From CAYFPX01 sp964501915 (GTDB taxonomy: Bacteria > Myxococcota_A > UBA796 > CAJQPC01): a DNA stretch of 64,000 nucleotides. Position numbers and translations under genes: made by a program. The stretch is taken from the NCBI GenBank assembly GCA_964501915.1, contig CAZCVP010000006.1, positions 1 through 64,000 of the forward strand, written 5' to 3'. Shown one piece after another: positions 44,338 through 54,446 of the stretch. A model generated the notes under the pieces. It was not told where the DNA came from and ran no database searches. It saw nothing but the letters and a program-made list of their open reading frames with translations. Numbering within the stretch: the stretch's first letter is position 1; each line of letters opens with the position of its first letter.

Positions 44338-46107
44338 TCAGCCCCGCAGCCCGTTCTCCCCTGCCAGCCCCTCGAGCCGACGGCGGCCCTCGGCGAGGGC
44401 CTGGCGCAGCTCCCGGAGACGGAAGGGCTTGAGGATGAAGCCCAGAGCGCCGCCCTCCAGGCAGGTCTGGATGCGGTCCTCGCGGGCGTAGCCGGACATC
44501 ATCAGGACCGGCAGGAGCGGGTGGCTGGCCGTCAGCATCTCCAGGACCTTGTCGCCGGGGAGCTCGGGCATCACGAGGTCCAGCAGGACGAGGTCCAGGC
44601 CCTGGGCGCTGTCGGCGATGCGCAGGGCCGCCAGTCCGTCGGCGGCCTCGTGGACCTCGATGCCCCGCAGTCGCAGCAGCCTCGCCAGGCTGGTGCGCAC
44701 GGACGGGTCGTCGTCGACCAGGAGCACCCTTCGAGGCAGGGTCTCGGGCAGGACCGGTCGGGTGGCGGCGGGGGCCTCGGCCGGGGGGAAGGAGATCGTG
44801 AACCGGCTGCCACGTCCGACCTGGGAGCGGACGGAGATGTCGCCCCCGAAGGCCGTCACCAGGCGATGGACCAGGGTGAGGCCCAGGCCGGCGGAGCGGC
44901 CTCCCCGCTCCAGGCTGACCATCGGCTGGAAGACCTGGCCGAGGAGCTGACGCGGGATGCCGACCCCGTCGTCTTCGACCTCCAGCAGGACCATGCCGTC
45001 CTCGCAGGTCCCGCGCAGGGCGACCGTCCCGGTGGCTCCGACGGCACGGAGGGCGTTGACGCCGAGGTGGTGGAGGATCCGGACCAGTCCCTCCCGCTCG
45101 CCGAGCACGTGGCGGTGGGCGAGCTTGTCGTCGACCTTCACCACGACGCCCTTCGGGGCCACCTCTCGGAGGGCCGTGGCCACGCGAGCCAGGATCGGGC
45201 TGACCTGGATCGGCCCCAGCTCCTCAGACCGAGCGCCCCGTCCCAGGTAGAGCAGGTCCCGGGTGAGGGAGCGGCAGTCCCGCAGGGCGTCGGAGACCAT
45301 CTCGGCGAGCTCCTCGTCCGGCTGGGACTGGTCGTTGAGCAGGTCCACGGCCGCCGCCAGGACCGTGAGGCCGTTGTTGAGGTCGTGGGCCATCGAGCCG
45401 GCCAGCCGCGCGAGCTGGTCCACCTCTCGATGGGCGGCGTCCTGGACCTCCCTGAGCAGCTCCCGCTCGCGGGTGACGTCTCGGGCCACCAGGATGGCGC
45501 CGCCCCGCTGGCCCACGGGCTCGGCGACCATCTCGAACCGACGGATCCCGATCGGGGTGTTGATGTCGACGTCGCCGACGACCGCCTCGCCGTCGAGGGC
45601 CCGGCCGATGGCCGACCGTGCCCAGAGCGCGTCCGGACCGTGGAAGGTGGCGAACAGCCCCTCCAGGTCGACGCCGAGCTCGTGGAGGGTCCGACCGAGG
45701 GTCTGCTCCATGGCGCGGTTCAGGTAGAGCAGCCGGCGATCCTGGCCCACGGCGGCCACCAGGATCGGCACCGCTCCCAGGATGGCCTGGAGGCGCTGCA
45801 GCTCGCCCATCGTGCCGGCGGGGTCCGTGCTGCGGCGCAGCAGGAGCAGCCGCTCCTCGCCGAGGGAACCGTGACGGACCTGGAGCATCACGCCCGAGCG
45901 ACCGGGGCCGTGGAAGACGGTCGGCGCGAAGGTCCCGGCCGCGGGCAGGACCGGGCAGAGGTCTTCGGCGCTGCGTCCGACGGGGTCGAAGCCGAGGAGC
46001 TTCCTGGCCACGGGGTTGGTGGCGAGCACGGTCCTGTCGGCGCCGATCAGCATCGCGCCGTCCGGGAGGGCGTCGAGGATCGTGGCATCTCTGGACGTCA
46101 TGGCCAT
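44338..46107 (-). CDS. hybrid sensor kinase: PAS-PAS-HisKA-HATPase-receiver
   Basis: A 589-aa soluble hybrid kinase. Two PAS-type domains (about 1-110 ALPDGAMLIGADRTVLATN, and 115-240 LGAVPILVAAVGQDRRLLYLN, RFEMVAEPVG), the H-box ARLAGSMAHDLNNGLTVLAAA, ATPase N, G1 and G2 boxes (VNALRAVG, DDGVGIP, GGRSAGLGLTLVHRLV), then a C-terminal receiver with DLVLLDLVMPE and FILKPFRL. The H-D-LNN box is the type found in kinases that phosphorylate an attached receiver. ATG at 46107 or 46101. No output gene is adjacent. Confidence 0.9.
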   Translation of the reverse strand: MAMTSRDATILDALPDGAMLIGADRTVLATNPVARKLLGFDPVGRSAEDLCPVLPAAGTFAPTVFHGPGRSGVMLQVRHGSLGEERLLLLRRSTDPAGTMGELQRLQAILGAVPILVAAVGQDRRLLYLNRAMEQTLGRTLHELGVDLEGLFATFHGPDALWARSAIGRALDGEAVVGDVDINTPIGIRRFEMVAEPVGQRGGAILVARDVTRERELLREVQDAAHREVDQLARLAGSMAHDLNNGLTVLAAAVDLLNDQSQPDEELAEMVSDALRDCRSLTRDLLYLGRGARSEELGPIQVSPILARVATALREVAPKGVVVKVDDKLAHRHVLGEREGLVRILHHLGVNALRAVGATGTVALRGTCEDGMVLLEVEDDGVGIPRQLLGQVFQPMVSLERGGRSAGLGLTLVHRLVTAFGGDISVRSQVGRGSRFTISFPPAEAPAATRPVLPETLPRRVLLVDDDPSVRTSLARLLRLRGIEVHEAADGLAALRIADSAQGLDLVLLDLVMPELPGDKVLEMLTASHPLLPVLMMSGYAREDRIQTCLEGGALGFILKPFRLRELRQALAEGRRRLEGLAGENGLRG

Positions 46108-46299
46108 GGCCTGGCGTGGTTCCGGTCGGCGTGCGATCGACCGTGCCTGGAGGTCGTCTTGTCCCCTCCAGGAGGACAGCGTACCTGTTGATCCCGTTCG
46201 ATCTGAGACTATTCTCCAAGATCTCGTAGAGGAAACGCCGCTGGCCGCGCCCCCCAGGCCCCGGATAGGCCCGGGAGGAGTCCTTCCTGGAGAACCGTC

Positions 46300-46677
46300 A
46301 TGCTCACGACCCGTCTGACCCTCCTGTGGGCCCTTCCGCTGGTGGCCGCCTGTGGTGGCTCGAGCGAGGCACCCCCGGCTCAGCCCACCCCGCCCCCGGC
46401 CAAGGCCCAGGCCCCCGCGGCCAGCCCCAGCACGGTCGACATCACGAGCGAGGCGGCCCTGGCGGTGCTCCCGGTGGCCGACGCGGCCGATGGCACCGTC
46501 GACAAGGTCGTGGGTCAGTGTGCGAGCTGTTCCCTGGGCATGGCCGGCGACCCGGCCCACGCCGTGCACGGCGCGGGCTACACCTTCCACCTGTGCTCGG
46601 ACTCCTGTGAGCAGTCCTTCGTGGCCGATCCCGAGGGCACGCTGGCCCGCATCGCCGCGAAGACCGAGGGCCACTGA
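46300..46677 (+). CDS. lipoprotein with YHS/TRASH-like metal-binding domain
   Basis: A 125-aa lipoprotein (leader ending PLVAAC) with a Pro/Ala linker and a C-terminal domain reading GQCASCSLGMAG, YTFHLCSDSCEQSF and DPEGTLARIAA. The C-x2-C...C-x3-C layout with G-Y-x-F-x-L-C-S resembles YHS/TRASH domains, which bind heavy metals such as copper. It lies 6 bp before the CRTAC protein gene. Confidence 0.65.
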   Translation: MLTTRLTLLWALPLVAACGGSSEAPPAQPTPPPAKAQAPAASPSTVDITSEAALAVLPVADAADGTVDKVVGQCASCSLGMAGDPAHAVHGAGYTFHLCSDSCEQSFVADPEGTLARIAAKTEGH

Positions 46678-46683
46678 GGGCTC

Positions 46684-48393
46684 GTGTGCCCGCTGGTCCT
46701 GTGGACGGGCGCTGCCCTGGCGGCTGCGCCCTTCACCGACGCCACCACCGAGGTCGGCCTCGACGGCATCGAGAACACCCGCTTCCAGAACCCGGGAGGG
46801 CAGGGCGGTGGCCTGTCCGTGCTGGACTACGACCAGGACGGGCGCTTCGACCTCTACCTGGTGCGGGCGGATCTGCCGAACCTGCTCCTGCGCAACCTCG
46901 GCGGCACCTTCGTCGACGTCACGGCCGGCGACGCGGCCGCCGAGGATCGGACCTGGATCGGGTCCTCGACGGCCGACGTGGACGGGGATGGCTGGCCGGA
47001 CCTGCTGCTGCTCGGGGTCGGCGGCAGCCGCCTGTTGCGCAACGAGCAGGGGCAGGGCTTCGAGGTGGTCGCCGGCACGGGGCTCGACGCTGCGGGCTGG
47101 CCGACCCACTCCGCGGCCTGGGGAGACCTCGACCGCGACGGGGACCTCGACCTCTACTCGGCCACCCACGCTCGCCACAGCGAGTACTTCGGCGGCGGGC
47201 CGCCGGAGCCGGAGACCTTTCCCGACGACGTCTGCGTGGAGAACCACCTCTTCATCCAGGTGGCGCCCCTCGTCTTCGAGGACCAGGCCGCCGCCCTGGG
47301 GGTGGACAACGACGGCTGCACCTTGTCCGTCGCCGCCACCGACCTCGACGAAGACGGCTGGCTCGACCTCTACGCCACCAACGACTTCGGGCCCTTCGTG
47401 ACCCGGGACGGGCTCTACTGGAACCAGGGCGTGGACGAGGACGGTGAGCTCAGGCCCTTCCTCGAAGACCCCGACGTCGCCCCACCGATCCTCGGCATGT
47501 GTGTCGCTCCGGCGGACTACGACCGGGACGCGGACCTGGACTTCTTCCTGTCGAACACCATCTCCAGCAAGCTCTTCCAGTCCCTCGGCTCCGCCGGCGC
47601 CGTCCGGACCTTCGTCGAGGTCTCCCGCACGGTCGGCATCGACCCCGTCGACCGCCAGATCGCCTGGAGCTGTGCCATCCAGGACTTCGACCACGACGGC
47701 TGGCCGGACATCTTCGCGCTCAACGCCACCCCGCCGGCCAGCCTCTACTGGAGCCAGGGAGGCTCCTCTGGCGTGAGCTTCGCCCACGACCTCACGACCC
47801 TGCCGCTGCCGGTGGAGGGCAAGGGCTCCCAGTACGCGGGGGTGGCCTTCGACCTCGACGACGACGGGGACCTGGACCTCGTGACCTGCGGCCTGGGAGG
47901 GCACGAGGGCCTCTCGGAGGGCGACACCTGCTACGTCTACCGCAACGAGCTCGACAGCGGCGCCCACTGGCTCCAGCTCGAGCTGGTGCCCGCGTCCGGC
48001 GAGGCCGAGCCCTATGGGGCGCGGGTGCGGGTGGAGGCTGGCGGCGAGACCTGGTGGGCCGAGCGGTCTGGGGGCTCCGGCTACGCGAGCGGGGTCTGGC
48101 GGGTGCTGCACTTCGGGCTGGGCGAGGTGAGCACGCCGGCGACGGTGACGGTGACCTGGCCCGACGGGGTCGATCAGACCTGGGAGGGGGTGGCGCTGGA
48201 CGCGCGGCACCGACTGGAGCGGGACCGGGGAGGGGACTCGGGGGACAGTGGGGGCGGGGACAGTGGGTCCGGGGCGGGTGGAGTGTGTGGGGGGTGTGGA
48301 GCGGTGCCGGTCGGGGGCTGGGCTCTGTGGGGGGCGTGGGCGTTGGTCTGGAGGCGCCCAAGACCAAGAGAAGACCCGTCCATCGCACGATGA
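46684..48393 (+). CDS. CRTAC-type FG-GAP/VCBS repeat protein with MYXO-CTERM tail
   Basis: A 569-aa secreted protein starting with GTG and leader VLWTGAALAAA. It has at least five Ca-binding FG-GAP/VCBS blades (DYDQDGRFDLYL, DVDGDGWPDLLL, DLDRDGDLDLYS, DLDEDGWLDLYA, DFDHDGWPDIFA), then a UnbV/ASPIC-like domain (VTVTWPDGVDQTWEGV), a Gly/Ser/Asp linker and the sorting tail CGGCG, hydrophobic helix, RRPRPRED. The last codons overlap the terminator hairpin of the tRNA/serS transcript on the opposite strand. Confidence 0.82.
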   Translation: MCPLVLWTGAALAAAPFTDATTEVGLDGIENTRFQNPGGQGGGLSVLDYDQDGRFDLYLVRADLPNLLLRNLGGTFVDVTAGDAAAEDRTWIGSSTADVDGDGWPDLLLLGVGGSRLLRNEQGQGFEVVAGTGLDAAGWPTHSAAWGDLDRDGDLDLYSATHARHSEYFGGGPPEPETFPDDVCVENHLFIQVAPLVFEDQAAALGVDNDGCTLSVAATDLDEDGWLDLYATNDFGPFVTRDGLYWNQGVDEDGELRPFLEDPDVAPPILGMCVAPADYDRDADLDFFLSNTISSKLFQSLGSAGAVRTFVEVSRTVGIDPVDRQIAWSCAIQDFDHDGWPDIFALNATPPASLYWSQGGSSGVSFAHDLTTLPLPVEGKGSQYAGVAFDLDDDGDLDLVTCGLGGHEGLSEGDTCYVYRNELDSGAHWLQLELVPASGEAEPYGARVRVEAGGETWWAERSGGSGYASGVWRVLHFGLGEVSTPATVTVTWPDGVDQTWEGVALDARHRLERDRGGDSGDSGGGDSGSGAGGVCGGCGAVPVGGWALWGAWALVWRRPRPREDPSIAR

Positions 48394-48401
48394 ACGGGTC
48401 T
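48372..48401 (-). terminator. rho-independent-like terminator of the serS-tRNA transcript
   Basis: On the minus strand AGACCCGTTCATC pairs with GATGGACGGGTCT (13 bp with one G-U) around a GTGC loop, followed by TCTCTT. It begins just after tRNA-Arg. On the plus strand the same hairpin has an A-C mismatch instead of G-U, so it acts mainly on the minus strand. Confidence 0.75.
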
Positions 48402-48406
48402 CCGAA

Positions 48407-48483
48407 TGGCACGCCCAGGAGGAGTCGAACCCCCAACCTTCGGATCCGTAGTCCGACGCTCTATCCAATTGAGCTATGGGCGC
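48407..48483 (-). tRNA. tRNA-Arg (anticodon ACG)
   Basis: Full cloverleaf: acceptor GCGCCCA/TGGGCGT, D-arm GCTC...GAGC, anticodon stem TCGGA-CTACGGA-TCCGA with ACG, T-arm with GGTTCGACTCC, encoded CCA. Reads CGU and, after A34 deamination, CGC and CGA. Confidence 0.93.
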
Positions 48484-48508
48484 CTAGGTGCTTCGAGCAC
48501 GACATGGG

Positions 48509-48602
48509 TGGCGGAGACGGAGGGATTCGAACCCTCGGTGCAGCTTTTTGACCGCACACGCGATTAGCAATCGCGCACCTTCAGCCACTCGGTCACGTCT
48601 CC
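48509..48602 (-). tRNA. tRNA-Ser (anticodon GCT)
   Basis: 94 nt with a long variable arm, acceptor GGAGACG/CGTCTCC, anticodon loop TTGCTAA between CGCGA and TCGCG, T-loop GGTTCGAATCC and encoded CCA. Reads AGC and AGU. It is too short, and has the wrong anticodon, for tRNA-Sec. Confidence 0.93.
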
Positions 48603-48630
48603 ACAATGACAAGGAACAGGAGGGCGGAGG

Positions 48631-48715
48631 CGGAGGGGGTGGGATTCGAACCCACGGACCCTCTCGGGTCGGCGGTTTTCAAGACCGCTGCCTTCGTCCA
48701 CTCGGCCACCCCTCC
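48631..48715 (-). tRNA. tRNA-Ser (anticodon TGA)
   Basis: Acceptor GGAGGGG/CCCCTCC, anticodon loop CTTGAAA between GCGGT and ACCGC, long variable arm, T-loop GGTTCGAATCC. Genomic CCA is incomplete (CCT). Reads UCA. Immediately follows serS. Confidence 0.93.
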
Positions 48716-48733
48716 GGGGGCCGCCGCGCAGAG

Positions 48734-50062
48734 CTATTCGGCGGGCGAGATGCGGTCAAGCCCCCCCAGGTAGGGACGCAGGACTTCGGGGAAGATCACC
48801 GAGCCGTCGGGCTGTTGGCCGTTCTCCAGGATCGCCACCAGGGTCCGACCCACGGCGAGACCGCTGCCGTTGATGGTGTGGCAGTAGCGCGGGCGGGCCT
48901 TCTTCTGCTGGCCCTCCTCCGGCGCCGGACGGTAGCGCAGCTCCATGCGGCGGGCCTGGAAGTCGCCGAACCAGGAGCAGGAGCTGATCTCGCGCCAGGC
49001 CTGCTGGCCGGGCAGCCAGACCTCGAGGTCGTAGCAGAGGCGGGCCCCGTCGCTGATGTCGCCGGCGCAGAGCCGCTGCACCCGGTAGGGCAGGCCGAGG
49101 GCCTGCAGGCAGGCCTCGGCGTGGCCGGTCAGCGCCTCGTGGGCCGCGCGGGCCTCCTCCGGCGTGGTGACCTGGACCAGCTCGACCTTGTGGAACTGGT
49201 GCTGGCGGATCAGCCCGCGGGTGTCCTTGCCGTAGGAGCCGGCCTCGGCCCGGAAGCAGGGCGTGAAGCAGGCGTAGGTCTTCGGCAGGGCGGCCTCCTC
49301 CAGGATCGACTCCCGGTGGAGGTTGGTCACCGGCACCTCGGCGGTCGGGATCAGGAAGGCGTCCTGGCCGTTGACCGGCACCGAGAGCTTGAAGAGGTCC
49401 TCCTCGAACTTGGGGAGCTGTCCCGTGCCGGTCATCGTGCTGCGCCACACGATGTAGGGGACCATGACCTCCTCGTAGCCGTGCTGGCCGGTGTGGAGAT
49501 CGAGGAAGAAGCTGATCAGCGCCCGCTCCAGGCGAGCGCCGACGCCCTTGAGCACGGCGAAGCGGGCCCCGGAGATCCGGGCGCCGGCCGCGGTGTCGAG
49601 GATGCCCAGGGCCTCGCCCAGCTCGTCGTGGGGCCTGGCCTCGAAGTCCAGCTCCGGCGGGGTGCCCCAGCTCCGCACGGTGACGTTGTCGTGCTCGCTC
49701 CCTCCCGGGGGCACGTCGTCGGCGAGCAGGTTGGGCAGGGACATCAGCAGGTCCAGCCGCTCGCTCTCCACCGCCTCGACCTCGGTCTCCAGCTCCTTGG
49801 CGCGGAGGCTGGCGGCCCGCACCTGGTCCTTGAGCGCGGCGGCCTCGTCGCGGAGGCCCTGCTTCATCATCTGGCCGATCTGGGGCGAGAGCTGGTTCCG
49901 GCTGGCCCGGCAGGCCTCGGACTCGCTGAGCAGCTCGGCCCGCTGCCGGGTCAGCGCGGCGATGCGCTCGGGCTTCGCGAGGGTGTCGGCGTCGACACCC
50001 CGCCGGGCCAGGTTGGCGGCGATGGCGGCGGGATCCTCGGCGATGGCTCGCACGTCGAGCAT
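48734..50062 (-). CDS. serS: seryl-tRNA synthetase
   Basis: A 442-aa class II synthetase charging tRNA-Ser and also tRNA-Sec, the first step of selenocysteine formation. N-terminal coiled-coil arm (KPERIAALTRQRAELLSESEA, about 30-100), motif 2 CFRAEAGSYGKDTRGLIRQHQFHKVEL, motif 3 NGSGLAVGRTLVAILE and the serine site TAEVPVTNLHR. Standard length. The two tRNA-Ser genes and tRNA-Arg follow on the same strand, likely in one transcript that ends at 48372. Confidence 0.97.
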   Translation of the reverse strand: MLDVRAIAEDPAAIAANLARRGVDADTLAKPERIAALTRQRAELLSESEACRASRNQLSPQIGQMMKQGLRDEAAALKDQVRAASLRAKELETEVEAVESERLDLLMSLPNLLADDVPPGGSEHDNVTVRSWGTPPELDFEARPHDELGEALGILDTAAGARISGARFAVLKGVGARLERALISFFLDLHTGQHGYEEVMVPYIVWRSTMTGTGQLPKFEEDLFKLSVPVNGQDAFLIPTAEVPVTNLHRESILEEAALPKTYACFTPCFRAEAGSYGKDTRGLIRQHQFHKVELVQVTTPEEARAAHEALTGHAEACLQALGLPYRVQRLCAGDISDGARLCYDLEVWLPGQQAWREISSCSWFGDFQARRMELRYRPAPEEGQQKKARPRYCHTINGSGLAVGRTLVAILENGQQPDGSVIFPEVLRPYLGGLDRISPAE

Positions 50063-50083
50063 GGCTCCTCCAGGGCGGGGCGT

Positions 50084-50692
50084 CTAACCCAGGCACTCCT
50101 GGAGGTGGGCGACGAGCGCGTGCCGGACCTGCTCTCTGTCCAGGGGCTGACCCAGCTCGACCGCCATCGAGGTGAGCAGGTCGCTGTCGAGCCCGCAGGG
50201 GTGGATGCGGCGGAAGTACGCCAGGTCCACGTCGACGTTCAGCGCCAGGCCGTGCCAGGTCACCCAGCGCCGGCAGGCGATGCCGACGGAGCAGAGCTTG
50301 CGGCCGCCGACCCAGGCGCCGGTGTTGCGCGGGTCGCGGCCGGCGTCGAGACCGAAGTCGCCGCAGGTGCGGATCGCGGCCTCCTCGAGGCGCCGGAGGT
50401 GGTCGTGCAGGTCGGCCCGTGGTCCCGAGAGCTGGATGACGGGGTAGACCACGAGCTGGCCCGGCCCGTGGAAGGTGACGTCGCCGCCGCGCTCGACCTC
50501 GACCACCGGCACCTCCCCCGGATCGAGCACGTTGGCCGCCGAGGTGCGCCGCCGGCCGAGGGTGTAGACCGGCTCGTGTTCCAACACCAGCAGGGTGTCC
50601 TCGCGGTCACCGGCGATGCGCTCGGCGAGGACCTGGAGCTGGCGGGCGTGGGCCGCCCGGTAGGCGAGCCGGCCCAGGTGCTCGACGATCAC
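50084..50692 (-). CDS. lipB: octanoyltransferase
   Basis: Lipoate-biosynthesis enzyme that transfers octanoyl from acyl-carrier protein to lipoyl domains. A 202-aa BPL/LipB-fold protein with EHEPVYTLGRR, RGGDVTFHGPGQLVVYP (signature), GRKLCSVGIACRRWVTWHGLALNV with the catalytic Lys in GGRK, and HPCGL with the catalytic Cys. GTG start overlaps the tmk stop. Works with lipA at 57298 and the lipoylated E2 at 55136. Confidence 0.95.
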   Translation of the reverse strand: MIVEHLGRLAYRAAHARQLQVLAERIAGDREDTLLVLEHEPVYTLGRRRTSAANVLDPGEVPVVEVERGGDVTFHGPGQLVVYPVIQLSGPRADLHDHLRRLEEAAIRTCGDFGLDAGRDPRNTGAWVGGRKLCSVGIACRRWVTWHGLALNVDVDLAYFRRIHPCGLDSDLLTSMAVELGQPLDREQVRHALVAHLQECLG

Positions 50693-51279
50693 AGCAGGTC
50701 GGCCACCGCAGCGAGCACGCGGGCGTGGACCTGCTCCGGCGTGCCGCGGGCGTCGACGGGCACGATGCGCTCGCCGCGCATCGACAGCAGCGCAAGCGCG
50801 GCACCGTAGGCGGCCGAGACGGCCTCCAGGGTGCTGCGGGTCTCGAAGCGGTCCAGGGCCTCGCCGCGGGCCTCGATGCGGGCCAGGCAGTCGTCGATGG
50901 ACAGATCGAGGAAGATCGTGGCGTCGGGGGCGGGGAACCCGGCGTTGAGCGAGAGCACGTGCTCCAGGGGAGCCGCCAGGGACTGGTAGGCCAGCGAGGA
51001 GTGGTAGTAGCGGTCGGTCACCACCCACCGGCCTTCGGCGACGATGGGCAGGATCTCGCGGTCCAGGTGGTCTCTTCGATCGGCGGCGAAGAGGTAGGGG
51101 AGCACGTCGTCGGCCAGCGGGTTGCGCCCGGCCAGGGCGTCGCGGATCAGCCGGCCCACCGGGCCGGTCGACGGCTCGGCGGTGGCGTGCGCCCCCTCGA
51201 TGGCGTCGACGAGCCTGCGGACCTGGGTGGTGCCCCCCGATCCGTCGAGTCCCTCGATGGCGATGAAGGCGCCGGTCAT
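50689..51279 (-). CDS. tmk: thymidylate kinase with altered P-loop
   Basis: A 196-aa dTMP kinase. The P-loop region is AIEGLDGSGGTTQ: the usual Lys of GxxGxGK(T/S) is Gly16 (codon GGC). Other signatures are conserved: DRYYHSSLAYQ, the Asp in FLDLSIDDCLARI and a C-terminal LID/CORE with RFETRST. Some related bacterial TMKs carry non-Lys residues here (GAGTTTQ, from memory), so it may well be active. ATG at 51279; upstream coupling none; downstream stop overlaps lipB. Confidence 0.85.
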   Translation of the reverse strand: MTGAFIAIEGLDGSGGTTQVRRLVDAIEGAHATAEPSTGPVGRLIRDALAGRNPLADDVLPYLFAADRRDHLDREILPIVAEGRWVVTDRYYHSSLAYQSLAAPLEHVLSLNAGFPAPDATIFLDLSIDDCLARIEARGEALDRFETRSTLEAVSAAYGAALALLSMRGERIVPVDARGTPEQVHARVLAAVADLL

Positions 51280-51385
51280 GGGACTCCGGTAACTCTTTAC
51301 AGGGGGCTGGCATGGAGCCGTATACGGTGCCATCGGCGCAGGACGCGCCGATGCGACTTCGACGTCCACCGCAGGCACCGACACC

Positions 51386-52951
51386 ATGATCCTCTCGCTC
51401 CTCGTCGCCACGTCCGTGGCCGGCCCCGCGCACGTCCACGACGCGACCGCGCCCGCCACCAAGCAGGCTCTCTACGACAGCGTGCTCGACCACTTCGACG
51501 CCGCGGCCCTGCCGGGAGCCACGGTGGACCGCTTCGGCTGCGCGACGGTGCTCGTGCAGCAGCTCAAGGACAACTGGGAGCTCTTCGACGCCGCCGAACA
51601 AGCCGAGCTGACGGCGCTGGTGGCCCCCTGGAAGCAGGACCTGGTGGAGGTCCTGCCCAGCCTGCCGCCGCCGCCGCCCGAGGACGGACCCGAGGACACC
51701 TGCATCGGCGCCGTGGGAGCCCATCGCTACCAGACCACCCACTTCTCGCTGGAGTGGGACGGCGACAACATCGACCAGGACGACGTGGAGGACTTCGCCG
51801 AGGCCCTGGAGTTCTCCTGGGAGACCGAGGTCGAGGAGCTGGGCTGGAAGGAGCCCGACCTCAGCCACGCCTACAAGATCCTCGTCTACATCGACTCCTC
51901 CAACTACGCCGGCGCCTACACCTCCGTCGAGCGCTGCTCGGTGGGGTTCTCCCCCTACATCGTGACCGGCAACGGCATCTTCTGGGGCGACTGGTACCAG
52001 GACCTTGCCGCCCACGAGTTCAACCACGCCATCCAGTTCGCCTACGGCTACGGACACGAGTTCTTCTACTGGGAGTCGACCGCCACCTACATCGAAGAGC
52101 AGGTCTACCCGTCGCACAACGCCTGGTCGCCCTACATCTCGGGCTACACCGAGAGCCCCTGGATCGCCCTGAACGCCTCGAGTCAGCAGGACAGCGAGGT
52201 CTTCTACCACATGTACGCGATGGCGATCTTCAACTTCTACATCGACGAATACCTCGGCGGACACGACCTGGTGAGGGAGACCTGGGAGTACGTGGAGGAC
52301 TACCCGAGCTCGATCTACTCGCTGTACATGCCGACCATCCTCGAGGACCTCGGCCACGACTGGGAGGAGGCCTACGCGGGCTTCATCGCCGCCAACACGG
52401 TCATGGACTACGAGGAGAGCCGCTACTTTGGATCCGTGAGCCGGGAGGACTGGGTCCACGAGCTTCCGCTCCACGACGGCGCCACCACCTCGCGCCGGCC
52501 CGAGCCCCTGGGCCAGAACTTCTGGCGCATCAGCACCGACGCCTTCGACGCCGACGAGCCGGACCTGAAGCTGCACCTGGAGGGCAAGCTGGGCGCGGAG
52601 TGGATGGTGCTCTTCGTCGGAACCACCGACGACCGGGTCGAGGAGATCGTGGTCTGTGACGAGGTCGAGGGCGAGTCCGGCGAGGAGACCCGCGAAGGCA
52701 CGCTGACCCAGTGGGACCGCTTCGAGGACGTCTGGGTCGTGATGTCGCCGATGGTCTACGACTACGAAGAGTCCTACAACTACGCCTTCGACGTGTGGTC
52801 CGAGGGTCCCCCGGAGCCGCCGCCGGAGGAGACCGTGGACGGGGAGGGCGAGGGTGGCGGCCTGATGGGCGGGTGCGCCACGGCGACGGCTGTGCCTGGT
52901 GTGTGGGTCCTGGTCGGGCTGGCCGGGCTCTTCTGGCGGCGTCGGGACTGA
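51386..52951 (+). CDS. secreted putative metalloprotease, MXAN_6640 type, with MYXO-CTERM tail
   Basis: A 521-aa exported protein: leader MILSLLVATSVAGPA; globular domain with the zinc motif HEFNH in AAHEFNHAIQFAYGYG and a following WESTATYIEEQVYP that can supply the third ligand; long acidic C-terminal part; Gly/Glu linker; sorting tail GGCATATAVPGVWVLVGLAGLFWRRR. This combination matches the MXAN_6640 family of Myxococcota. Divergent from tmk. Confidence 0.85.
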   Translation: MILSLLVATSVAGPAHVHDATAPATKQALYDSVLDHFDAAALPGATVDRFGCATVLVQQLKDNWELFDAAEQAELTALVAPWKQDLVEVLPSLPPPPPEDGPEDTCIGAVGAHRYQTTHFSLEWDGDNIDQDDVEDFAEALEFSWETEVEELGWKEPDLSHAYKILVYIDSSNYAGAYTSVERCSVGFSPYIVTGNGIFWGDWYQDLAAHEFNHAIQFAYGYGHEFFYWESTATYIEEQVYPSHNAWSPYISGYTESPWIALNASSQQDSEVFYHMYAMAIFNFYIDEYLGGHDLVRETWEYVEDYPSSIYSLYMPTILEDLGHDWEEAYAGFIAANTVMDYEESRYFGSVSREDWVHELPLHDGATTSRRPEPLGQNFWRISTDAFDADEPDLKLHLEGKLGAEWMVLFVGTTDDRVEEIVVCDEVEGESGEETREGTLTQWDRFEDVWVVMSPMVYDYEESYNYAFDVWSEGPPEPPPEETVDGEGEGGGLMGGCATATAVPGVWVLVGLAGLFWRRRD

Positions 52952-53036
52952 GCGGGTTCAGCGCCCGAAGAGGTGCCAGGGGCCGAAGACGCCGGAGTCG
53001 TCGGTCCCGTTGAGGCCCCGTGACTGACCGGCGGGC

Positions 53037-54437
<1,401 letters not shown>

Positions 54438-54446
54438 CGTCTGCTC

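Noticed and set aside
44338..48468. 1376-codon open frame on the minus strand upstream of the hybrid kinase
   Set aside because: Beyond 46107 it is antisense to the YHS lipoprotein and CRTAC genes and has no domain.
48509..48602. 94-nt tRNA as tRNA-Sec
   Set aside because: The anticodon is GCT and the acceptor arm is the normal 7 bp; it is tRNA-Ser with a long variable arm.
52952..53036. Small gene between the metalloprotease and lpdA
   Set aside because: Only 85 bp, no start with ribosome site and no conserved peptide.
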